From Trichocoleus sp. (GTDB taxonomy: Bacteria; Cyanobacteriota; Cyanobacteriia; Elainellales; Elainellaceae), in assembly GCA_036702865.1 (NCBI GenBank), contig DATNQD010000027.1:349637-413636 (forward strand): a stretch of DNA of 64,000 nucleotides. Reading direction: 5' to 3'. How positions within the stretch are numbered: the stretch's first letter is position 1; every line of letters starts with the position of its first letter. Both the position numbers and the translations under genes were made by a program. Shown here piece after piece: positions 39,264 through 46,412 of the stretch. The notes beneath the pieces are model-generated. The model had not been told where the DNA came from and searched no databases. It worked only from the letters and a program-made list of their open reading frames with translations.

Positions 39264-40806
39264 AAATCTCGACAGCTCCACCTCTTCTGCGATCGCCTGC
39301 GCCTGCTAGTTCTCCATTGAGACTGCGCGTAACGGCATGAACGCCGCCGAAGAACATATTCTGCGCTTGCCAGCGTTCCACAATGCCATCGAAGGGAAAG
39401 GTGCGATCGGTTCCTGCTTCAAAGCCGGGTTCCAAGTTAAAGGTGCCGCTTTCCCAATGCATTCGCGGACTGCAAACGGCTGACTCAACGGGCATTTGGA
39501 AGTCTAGCAAGTTAGAAATCACCTGCAAAATTGCAGTGCGAATTCGGTTAGAACCCCCTGACCCCAAGACAATTTCTGGCTTACCGTTATGCAAAATCAT
39601 GGTGGGAGCCATCATCGAAGAAATTCGCACATTCTCCTGCCACTGATGGAACCCGCCCGGATGCAGGTCTGCCTCACCCAGCATGTTGTTCATCATTATG
39701 CCCGTTCCCGGAATCACATAGGATGATCCCTCGCCATTAGAACTGGTGACACTCGCAGCATTCCCTTCACTGTCGATCGCGCTGACATGGGTGGTGCTGC
39801 CCCACTTGTTCACTTCAGAGGTGAGTTGTTGGATGTATTGTGCCAGGTGTTCGTCTGCCAAAAAGCGATCGGCAATGTCTGGTTCGTAGAGGCGATCGGC
39901 ATAGCCATCTTTTCGCGCCAGGTTCGTCAAGCGCATGACATCTGCCAAGATCCGCTGATGCTCTATGGAGCCAAATGAGATTGTCGAGAGATCGATCTGT
40001 TCCAGCAACCGCAGCGCAAAGGCAATCAGGGTGCCGCCGGAACTGGGGGGTGGATTGGTGAGAAATGTATTGTCGCGATAGTGCGTTTTGAAAGGCTGTC
40101 GCTCAATCACCCGATACTGTTCCAGATCTGCCAGGGTCAAATAACCCCCTAGCGTCTCAGCATCTTTGACAATTTGCCGTGCCAGTTCACCGTGATAGAA
40201 ACTGTCTATTCCTGTCTTAGCGAACTCACTTAAGGTTGCAGCCAGATCAGGAAAAGTAAACCGATCTCCCTGCTGCGGGATGCCTTGAGGCGCAAGGATT
40301 CGCTTTGCCTCCGCCGACGCCAGCAGAATTGGACTGAGAATTTTGTAGGAATAGGCTTGAAACTCGGTGATCTCAATGCCCGTTTTGGCATAGTGAATGG
40401 CAGGCTCCAGCACAACTGAGAAAGGCAACCGACCTAACTTTTGCTGCACCTGATAAAGTCCGGCGATCGTACCGGGTGTGGCGATCGAACCTAAGCCGAT
40501 ATGAAAATCCTGAGTAACACCGCCAAAATCAACGGTGACGGGATAAAAATCAACTTCACTTGCAGGACGCTTTTGTCGGGGGGTCTGAGTGAAGAAGTCA
40601 AACAAAATATCCTGGTTGTCTTGCGTATGCGCCAGCAAAAACCCGCCTCCTGCCGGAGAGGTCAGCATTGGCTCGGTGACAAATGAGGCACAAACGGCAG
40701 CAACAGCAGCATCAAAGGCATTTCCCCCCAGGCGAAAGATTTCTAGCCCTGCTTCAGCAGTTTTTGGATGTCCGGCAGCGATCGAGCCTTGTGTGGGTTG
40801 GGGCAT
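39250..40806 (-). CDS. ggt: Gamma-glutamyltransferase
   Basis: A 518-residue Ntn-hydrolase precursor that transfers or hydrolyses the gamma-glutamyl group of glutathione. The proenzyme should be cut before the catalytic threonine in GSTTHVSAID near residue 345; the small subunit keeps the SSNGEGSSYVIPGTGIMMNN and VLGSGGSNRIRTAI segments that form the oxyanion hole and active-site loop. I use the ATG at 40806 (MPQPTQGSIAAGHP); a longer frame to 40866 would add 20 residues of uncertain nature. No clear signal peptide is seen with this start, so a cytoplasmic place is possible. First gene of the ggt - methyltransferase - UPF0182 unit. Confidence 0.93.
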   Translation of the reverse strand: MPQPTQGSIAAGHPKTAEAGLEIFRLGGNAFDAAVAAVCASFVTEPMLTSPAGGGFLLAHTQDNQDILFDFFTQTPRQKRPASEVDFYPVTVDFGGVTQDFHIGLGSIATPGTIAGLYQVQQKLGRLPFSVVLEPAIHYAKTGIEITEFQAYSYKILSPILLASAEAKRILAPQGIPQQGDRFTFPDLAATLSEFAKTGIDSFYHGELARQIVKDAETLGGYLTLADLEQYRVIERQPFKTHYRDNTFLTNPPPSSGGTLIAFALRLLEQIDLSTISFGSIEHQRILADVMRLTNLARKDGYADRLYEPDIADRFLADEHLAQYIQQLTSEVNKWGSTTHVSAIDSEGNAASVTSSNGEGSSYVIPGTGIMMNNMLGEADLHPGGFHQWQENVRISSMMAPTMILHNGKPEIVLGSGGSNRIRTAILQVISNLLDFQMPVESAVCSPRMHWESGTFNLEPGFEAGTDRTFPFDGIVERWQAQNMFFGGVHAVTRSLNGELAGAGDRRRGGAVEIYGRD

Positions 40807-40932
40807 AGGAGTTGATGGGGGGAACGCGGCAAAGAGAACGGGTCTTGCGAACTTAAAATAGCTCAAAAGAGAAGTTTAAAGCGTGATAAAGCGATCGATA
40901 TTGCTTTTTCCTTGCTATCATAGATAACGCAA

Positions 40933-41014
40933 GCGGATGTGGCGGAATTGGTAGACGCGCTAGATTTAGGTTCTAGTTCTTTCGGGAGTGAAGGTTCAAG
41001 TCCTTTCATCCGCA
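40933..41014 (+). tRNA. tRNA-Leu (anticodon UAG)
   Basis: The acceptor stem is GCGGATG paired with CATCCGC, the D-arm is GGCGGAATTGGTAGACGC, and the anticodon stem CTAGA/TCTAG holds the loop TTTAGGT with anticodon TAG. A long variable arm follows, as in class II leucine tRNAs, then the T-arm with GGTTCAAGTCC. The discriminator base is A and CCA is not encoded. It reads CUN leucine codons. It lies next to the accessory region that starts with the EACC1-like gene. Confidence 0.97.
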
Positions 41015-41471
41015 TAATGCAGGTTCGAAAAGTTCGATAGGTGTAGTAGAAACACAAATTGTCTAAACCGGACAGCTTGTAGTCGCAATCTATCAGAAGT
41101 AATCATAAGACCAGTTCCTACTTCACTAGATGCTGCAAATTAGGAAGTCTAGATTTCTAAAGTTGGGCAGCATAGCTAGGGTTTGGTTCAACACATTTGA
41201 TGACTATGTCATCGTCTCTTCTTGGTAATTTGGTCAAATTGCGAGTGTACGTAAAGCACTCTCCTAAACTCTTTGCAACTCAAATTTGTCACCAATTCAT
41301 GAAATTGATCGTCAAGTACTGAAGCAATAGAAGATGATTCTTCCGCCAGTATAAAGGAACCTTAAGGATTGTCTTGTTTGGGACATGCTCAAACTTTTAG
41401 CTTGATATAAGTGAGAGAATCACGTAAATTACCAGGCAATTCCTCCAATAACGAAGCGGTTAAGAAGTGTA
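41015..41471. other. Intergenic region between tRNA-Leu and the EACC1-like gene
   Basis: No open frame or RNA signature is recognised. The sequence is A+T-rich by eye. A TATAAG at 41406-41411 could serve as a -10 for the EACC1-caspase unit, but no good -35 is placed. I looked for a partial copy of the tRNA 3' end that would mark an attachment site and did not find one here. Confidence 0.45.
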
Positions 41472-41849
41472 ATGGCGATTGATACTACCGTTAAGCTGAC
41501 AATTAATTTCAATGATCCCAGCTTGGATGTAGAGGAGCGGGATAAGGAAGTTCAGAAGCTTTTGGTTCAGCTAAGGGATTTAGACGAAGTAGAGTCCGTT
41601 AATCGTGTTCTTGATCCCAACCCTCCAGCAGGGAACAAGGCATTGGGCGGCTTTTTAGTAGGACTATTGGCGGCTGAGGTGAATGCAGCGAATGCCAAAG
41701 TAGCATTTGGATTTTTGAAAGATCGTCTCTCTGGAAAACCAATCGAGCTAGAAGTTGAAGCAAACGGCAAAAAGCTTAAGGTGACGGCTTATAGTCGAGA
41801 AGAACTAGAGGCAGCAATCAAAGCAGCCCAGGACTTTGTAGCAGTATAA
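41472..41849 (+). CDS. EACC1-like small protein (effector-associated constant component)
   Basis: A 125-residue protein. Residues 1-50 form an alpha/beta unit (VKLTINFNDPSLDVEERD, then a helix and DEVESVNRVLD). Residues 55-85 are a small-residue-rich hydrophobic stretch (GNKALGGFLVGLLAAEVNAA). The C-terminal part is a strand-strand-helix (IELEVEANGKKLKVTAYSREELEAAIKAA). This order matches the family called effector-associated constant component 1 (EACC1), small proteins repeatedly found beside caspase or trypsin-like effectors in bacterial conflict systems. The next gene, 25 bases on, is a caspase-like protease. The family call is from remembered pattern and context; function as sensor, anchor or inhibitor is unknown. 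Confidence 0.7.
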   Translation: MAIDTTVKLTINFNDPSLDVEERDKEVQKLLVQLRDLDEVESVNRVLDPNPPAGNKALGGFLVGLLAAEVNAANAKVAFGFLKDRLSGKPIELEVEANGKKLKVTAYSREELEAAIKAAQDFVAV

Positions 41850-41865
41850 ATTGTAGCAGTATAAA
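41836..41865. repeat. Perfect 15-bp tandem duplication at the end of the EACC1-like gene
   Basis: TTGTAGCAGTATAAA occurs twice head to tail (41836-41850 and 41851-41865). The first copy contains the stop codon of the EACC1-like gene; the unit is five codons, so the second copy keeps the frame and repeats the stop. It looks like a recent slippage duplication and lengthens the gap before the caspase start. Confidence 0.95.
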
Positions 41866-41874
41866 AAGGTCAAC

Positions 41875-43965
41875 ATGGCAAAGATGGCGTTGCTGGTTGG
41901 GGTAAGTGAGTATGAGCCTGGGTTGAATCCGCTTCCTGGAGCAGTGAAGGATGTGGAGGCAATGCGACAGATGTTGTTGCATTCAGACATGGGTGGGTTT
42001 TCAGAATCAGATATTATGCTGCTGAAAAACCCCGAGCGGCAAGAGGCAGAAATGGCAATTGAGACACTGTTTTCCAGTCGGCATACAAATGATTTAGTGC
42101 TTTTGTACTTTTCTGGACATGGTATTAAGGATGATTTAGGTAGCCTTCACTTGGCAACCCGCACAACACGAAAAAATAGTAAAGGTGAGCTGATTCGATC
42201 AACGGCTGTATCAGCTAAGTTTGTTCAACAATGTATGGGACTCAGCCGTTCGAAAAGGCAGGTTGTGATTTTAGATAGCTGCTTCAGCGGGGCTTTTGCT
42301 GAAGGCATGTCTGCTAAAGATGATGGAACGATTGATATTCGTAATCAGTTAGGCGGTGAAGGGAGGGTTGTATTAACTTCTTCTAGCTCGACTCAATACT
42401 CCTTTGAGCAGCAAGGACAGGATTTGTCAATTTATACCCGTTACTTACTTGAAGGTATTGAAACTGGGGAAGCAGATTTAGATAACGACGGCGTAGTCTC
42501 TGTTAACGAATTACATGAGTACGCTGCTATGAAAGTCCAGGAAGCTCAACCTGCTATGAAACCAGAGATTTATGTTAGCAAGGAAGGCTACAAGATTCGA
42601 ATTGCTCAAGCTTGTGTTAATGATCCAAAGTTGCGATATCGTCGAGAAGTCCAAAAGAGTGCTGGGCATGATGGCAATATATCTAGTATTGCTCGTGCAA
42701 CTTTAGATACGTTAAGAAAAAACCTTGGGTTATCAGCTGCAGAAGCCAAAACAATAGAAGACGAAGCTTTAGATCCTCGTCGTGAACGTGAGCAGAGTCT
42801 GCGTCAATACAAGCACGAGTTCATGGAAGCCATTTTACGAGAATATCCAATTAGCAAGCAAACTCGTACTGAGTTAAGAGCTTTACAAAAAGCTTTAAAG
42901 CTTGAAGACGAGGATGTTAGTCCAATTGAAGCACAGCTTACTACGCTGAAATCAGCAGCCCAATTTCAAGTCAATCAAAATCTAGAGGAAATAGTCGAAG
43001 GCATAGACACATCACCGCAAGACGGTAAAGTTCCGTCTCAAACCCTAGCACTCCCTTCCTCTCAATCTTCTACAAAATTCTATGAAAATCACTCTTTAAT
43101 AATTGGACTTCTTATAGCAACTGTCATAGGCAGTTCTGCTTTTTTGTACTGGCAATTCAAGGTAGAACGATCAATGCGCTTAAAGGCTGCAACGTTGCAA
43201 AGCCAGCATAATTATAAAGATATACCTTCCAAATTTTCCTGGATTAAGGACAAACTACTTTTTCAAAAGATTCAAGGGGTTCTTCAACAAGATGATTTAG
43301 AAGGAGCAAGACAGACTGAGCAAGAAATGACTTCTCCTGATTGGAAACAGCAGGCAAATTCGTTAATTGCTGAAAAGGAAAATGCAATTGGAAACTTTTG
43401 GTTGCAGAAGATTCAAGAGGTCCTTGAAGTAAATGATTGGAACAGTGCAAGGGAAATAGAACAAAAAATGCCTTCACAAGATTGGAAGCAGAAGGCACAG
43501 CTGATAATTGACAAAAAGATAGAAGGAAGTGCTCTTTATGAGCAGCAACAGAGGGAGTTAGCAGAACAAGCAAAACGAGAAGCTGAAGTGAAAGCTCAGC
43601 ATGAAGCAGAACTGGCAGAACGAGCGAAACAAGAGACTGAAACCGCAAGACAGAATAATTCCATTTCAGGAAATACGCAAGCAGTCTTGCCATCTCCAGA
43701 ACTGCTAACAGGAGCAAAGCTTTATAACCATTGCTTTAGAGTAACTGGTTTAGGGGTAAATATTAGATCAGACGATAATCTAAATGATCAAATTGTTGGT
43801 GAAGTAGTTCGTACAGTTAATGTAGGGGACCCTGTCTTAGCTACAGAGGAGACACAAGTTGCACAGACATTAGAAGATCAAGAGATGCGAATTTGGCTAA
43901 AAATTACATCTCCTGTAGAAGGGTGGATTACCCGTGGCTTTCTAGAACAGACTACCTGCCCTTAA
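41875..43965 (+). CDS. Multidomain caspase-like protease (peptidase C14) with EF-hand loop, TM helix, repeats and SH3b domain
   Basis: A 696-residue protein. Residues 1-245 are a caspase/orthocaspase domain with the catalytic pair His82 (YFSGHG) and Cys136 (ILDSCFSGAF). Within it residues 201-212 fit a canonical EF-hand calcium loop (DLDNDGVVSVNE). Residues 270-360 hold two similar helical units, NLGLSAAEAKTIEDEALDP and ALKLEDEDVSPIEAQL. A transmembrane helix spans about 407-427. Residues 459-550 contain two repeats of about 47 residues (LLFQKIQGVLQQDD and FWLQKIQEVLEVND). Next comes a charged coiled coil (555-595), and residues 615-692 are a bacterial SH3-like domain (GVNIRSDDN, GWITRGFL). 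If the SH3b part is outside the membrane it could sense wall or damage signals. Third codon positions look more A+T-rich than in neighbours. Role in regulated death or defence is inference. Confidence 0.9.
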   Translation: MAKMALLVGVSEYEPGLNPLPGAVKDVEAMRQMLLHSDMGGFSESDIMLLKNPERQEAEMAIETLFSSRHTNDLVLLYFSGHGIKDDLGSLHLATRTTRKNSKGELIRSTAVSAKFVQQCMGLSRSKRQVVILDSCFSGAFAEGMSAKDDGTIDIRNQLGGEGRVVLTSSSSTQYSFEQQGQDLSIYTRYLLEGIETGEADLDNDGVVSVNELHEYAAMKVQEAQPAMKPEIYVSKEGYKIRIAQACVNDPKLRYRREVQKSAGHDGNISSIARATLDTLRKNLGLSAAEAKTIEDEALDPRREREQSLRQYKHEFMEAILREYPISKQTRTELRALQKALKLEDEDVSPIEAQLTTLKSAAQFQVNQNLEEIVEGIDTSPQDGKVPSQTLALPSSQSSTKFYENHSLIIGLLIATVIGSSAFLYWQFKVERSMRLKAATLQSQHNYKDIPSKFSWIKDKLLFQKIQGVLQQDDLEGARQTEQEMTSPDWKQQANSLIAEKENAIGNFWLQKIQEVLEVNDWNSAREIEQKMPSQDWKQKAQLIIDKKIEGSALYEQQQRELAEQAKREAEVKAQHEAELAERAKQETETARQNNSISGNTQAVLPSPELLTGAKLYNHCFRVTGLGVNIRSDDNLNDQIVGEVVRTVNVGDPVLATEETQVAQTLEDQEMRIWLKITSPVEGWITRGFLEQTTCP

Positions 43966-44031
43966 GTTTGCTTGAATAACCTAACAGACTGATAGTTAAG
44001 TAACCTCTTTAGCACTGAAGAGGGTTTTGGG

Positions 44032-44259
44032 TCATGAAAACCGATCGCCCTTATTCTCTCTAATTTTCAAGGCTTGCACAATCTCTTGAGCTAATTGTTT
44101 GCTCCACACTTGCTCAAAGGGACAGGAAACTTTGTTGCCTTCTCGCTGAAACTAGGTGAGGGCTTCTTCGAGTTGACTGACGGAATAGGTATCGTTGATC
44201 AGCATTTTGGTCAGCAGTGATTCAACAATCATAGCTTGGGAGTCGTTGAGAACCAGCAT
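44032..44259 (-). pseudogene. Small interrupted ORF with in-frame TAG
   Basis: Starting at the ATG at 44259, 35 codons lead to a TAG (44152-44154), after which the same frame continues for 39 more codons (FQREGNKVSCPFEQVWSKQL and so on) to a TGA. The part after the stop still looks like protein, so a once longer small gene has probably been broken by a nonsense change. Its ATG overlaps the stop of the 43-residue gene upstream (TGATG), which suggests they were translated as a pair. No family recognised. Confidence 0.4.
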
Positions 44260-44390
44260 CAGCAAGACTCCTGACGATCGTGCTTGGACAAAATCACCAT
44301 TGCTTTGTCAATATCGCGCACTTTGATCGATCGCATAGCCGCTAGAAGCGATCGGATGAGAGCAACTTCGTCGTCTGTGAGTGTGACCAT
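44259..44390 (-). CDS. Tiny hypothetical protein, 43 aa
   Basis: From the ATG at 44390 a 43-residue frame reads MVTLTDDEVALIRSLLAAMR and continues to a TGA that overlaps the ATG of the next small frame. An AAAGGA lies about eight bases before the ATG. The protein would be a short helical, charged polypeptide. I do not recognise it. It is on the strand opposite the caspase and the ribbon-helix-helix gene and may be a remnant of a mobile or toxin-antitoxin-like locus; evidence is modest. Confidence 0.4.
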   Translation of the reverse strand: MVTLTDDEVALIRSLLAAMRSIKVRDIDKAMVILSKHDRQESC

Positions 44391-44498
44391 CGGTAACATC
44401 CTTTTTTTAGTTTGCCACAATGCCACGATACCACAATTCCATAATTGAATAGTTCCGTATAGGACAATGTGAAGACAGAAATTGCATTAGGGTTTGGG

Positions 44499-44699
44499 AT
44501 GAGTGCAAGAAGAAAGCCAGAGTTTAGAGTATTTACAGAAGATGATGTGGCGACTCTGGTGAAAACGTTGGCAGCCCTAAAGAACATGAGTATTTCTGAG
44601 CTTTTTAACGAAGCGTTAGAACTGTGGTTGTCGCAACCTGAACAGCAAAAGCTGATCGAAAGACATAATCTGGATGCGATCGAGGAAGATGAGGGGTAA
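44499..44699 (+). CDS. Ribbon-helix-helix-like small protein, 66 aa
   Basis: A 66-residue protein with one short strand (KPEFRVFTEDD) followed by two helices (VATLVKTLAALKN and SISELFNEALELWL), the layout of a ribbon-helix-helix DNA-binding domain such as in CopG-type antitoxins. The tail is acidic. I use the ATG at 44499; a GTG at 44469 would add ten residues. No RelE/MazF/PIN-like toxin is seen beside it. It could be an orphan antitoxin or a small transcription factor. Confidence 0.55.
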   Translation: MSARRKPEFRVFTEDDVATLVKTLAALKNMSISELFNEALELWLSQPEQQKLIERHNLDAIEEDEG

Positions 44700-44750
44700 A
44701 TCCCGTATTTAGAGAAATAAGCCAGAATAGGAAAAATCGCTCTCCTTGTT

Positions 44751-45068
44751 ATGACGCAACCATCAGAGCTGCAGGAACCAGCCTCACTATCGGAGCAAAT
44801 CACTGATCTAATTTTGAAAGTGATTAAGCCCGGAGATGTCACGCTCGGCGGCTTTGGCTCTTTCTGGTTTTTGTCTCTAAATCGTCTCCCATAGCGGTTG
44901 CGTAATTGGCTGGCTGAATCCGAGTATGATTTGCCCCTTGGCTTCCCAGCACAACGAAAAACTAGTCTTCAAAGTCCCTCAAAATTAAAGTCCCGCAAAA
45001 TTGGGGAATTTACGAGGCGATGTGAACTCAATTTGCAATTTCATCCTTCCCTTCAGCAGTGGCCGTAA
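44751..45068 (+). pseudogene. Interrupted hypothetical ORF with in-frame TAG
   Basis: The frame starts at the ATG at 44751, runs 47 codons (containing GDVTLGGFGSFWFLSLNRLP) to a TAG at 44892-44894 and then stays open for 57 further codons (RLRNWLAESEYDLPLGFPAQ and on) to a TAA at 45066. The composition looks coding on both sides of the stop, so a nonsense mutation in a gene of about 105 codons is likely. Family not recognised; a short functional 47-residue protein cannot be excluded. Confidence 0.35.
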
Positions 45069-45323
45069 TTTCTCTGATCTCAAGCAACCTTGACTGGCTT
45101 GAGCTTTATAGAGACAACATCAATCAGCCGAAATTTCAGGTTTATCTCAGGGAACCCTTACTTTAGGTAGCATTCTGATCTCGTTTACTGTGCAGTCTTC
45201 TCAACAAGCGCCCCATTTTAGAAGACTCCTAGATCATTTATCAATTCGACTTACAAGTTTGCAACCAGTCGTGTCTCTGTTGATTCACAACTACATCAAG
45301 CTGCAAGGAGATACACATAATTT

Positions 45324-46208
45324 ATGAAATTCAGCACTTTGACGATTCTGCTTGGCATAGCAGCACCCCTTTGCATCCTGGCTACCACAGGACAAACGGC
45401 TCAGGCGGGTACACTCCGCAACAACTGGAACTACTCGATCGATTCCTTCAAAGATGGAACGGAAGGATCAACCATTGGTGATAAGAGTAAGTTTGAGTTC
45501 TATGGCATGGCATTCCGCGAGATGAACGATCGCGTTTACTTTGCGCTCAATTCCAATCTATCAACCAGTGGCTATACGTCTGGCGGAGCCAGAAATGGCA
45601 AGATCAGCTATGGTGACTTGCTACTCAACTTCCGCGGTTCTAACTTCAGTCAAGCGAACGGCAATCTGCTTGGGATTCGGTTTGATGCTTCCAATGATAC
45701 GCAACTGAAATTAGGCTTGTATGGCAATGTCCAAGCAACAAGCCTGACCAGTGTAAATGCTGGTTATGCTCATATGAGTGACCACACAAAATATGTCAAC
45801 GCAAGCGGCAGTGCATCTTACGGTGATTTAGCCGAAACCGTATCCACAACAGGAACCTCCTACTTTAACAGTCAGCAAGCTGCCCCCACAAACATCAATT
45901 CTGGGACGTTTTTGGGCAATATTAGCTCGCTCATGAGCAAAACTGACTTGAACAGCCTGGGGCTAGATTTTTCTCAATTTGGGGCTAAAGGAGAATACAC
46001 CTTTGGCTTCAGCGTAGACAAGGCTCTCTTGCCAAACGGTGATTTTGTTGCCAGCCTCTTTGCAGAGTGCGGTAATGATGGAGTTGCATTGGTTGGGGAA
46101 ACCAAGAGTGTTCCAGAACCCTCCTCGCTTGCGGGGCTAATGGCAGTCTTGGGCTTGGTTGGCGGTAGCAGACAGCTTCGTCGTCGTAGCCAAGCTTCAG
46201 TCGTATAG
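45324..46208 (+). CDS. PEP-CTERM sorting domain surface protein
   Basis: A 294-residue exported protein. The Sec signal peptide ends near residue 28 (GQTAQAG). The C-terminus has the tripartite sorting tag: VPEPSS, a hydrophobic segment (LAGLMAVLGLVGG) and a basic end (RQLRRRSQ), which is handled by an exosortase. The mature part is Ser/Gly/Asn-rich with beta-strand character, and AECGNDGVAL just before the tag resembles a conserved ECGND motif of one family of cyanobacterial exosortase-dependent proteins. No exosortase gene is in this window. Likely an extracellular or surface-bound component; the exact role is unknown. Confidence 0.88.
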   Translation: MKFSTLTILLGIAAPLCILATTGQTAQAGTLRNNWNYSIDSFKDGTEGSTIGDKSKFEFYGMAFREMNDRVYFALNSNLSTSGYTSGGARNGKISYGDLLLNFRGSNFSQANGNLLGIRFDASNDTQLKLGLYGNVQATSLTSVNAGYAHMSDHTKYVNASGSASYGDLAETVSTTGTSYFNSQQAAPTNINSGTFLGNISSLMSKTDLNSLGLDFSQFGAKGEYTFGFSVDKALLPNGDFVASLFAECGNDGVALVGETKSVPEPSSLAGLMAVLGLVGGSRQLRRRSQASVV

Positions 46209-46362
46209 CTGATTGACTAACCAAACCTGGCATGAAGGGCAAGGAAACTGTGCTCCGACAAACCCTTGATTGGGTCGGAATCTAGGTTGCCTAACCTAAT
46301 GCAGGATTGCCAGCCACAGAACGTTTGCTAATTCCTCAAGCCACGCAAATTGCTACAAATAC

Positions 46363-46398
46363 AGGGGGTGCGATCTCTGTCAGAGCTTTCTGCCCCCT
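46363..46398. terminator. Possible bidirectional hairpin between convergent genes
   Basis: AGGGGG at 46363-46368 pairs with CCCCCT at 46393-46398, and CTCTG/CAGAG within the loop can form a second short stem. It lies between the PEP-CTERM gene (plus) and the RibD-like gene (minus). There is only a weak T-rich tail, so termination is likely but not certain. Confidence 0.35.
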
Positions 46399-46412
46399 AA
46401 TTTCAAGACTAA

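Noticed and set aside
43244..43717. A 157-codon Leu-rich frame opposite the caspase repeats
   Set aside because: The leucines are the complement of Gln/Glu codons in the coiled-coil and repeat part of the caspase.
44342..44842. A 166-codon open frame on the minus strand
   Set aside because: It lies antisense to the ribbon-helix-helix gene and the interrupted plus-strand frame, is extremely Ser/Cys-rich, and resembles no protein.
40933..45323. A tRNA-derived attachment-site repeat
   Set aside because: I looked for a second copy of the tRNA-Leu 3' end downstream and saw none, and no integrase gene is present, so integration is left only as a hypothesis.
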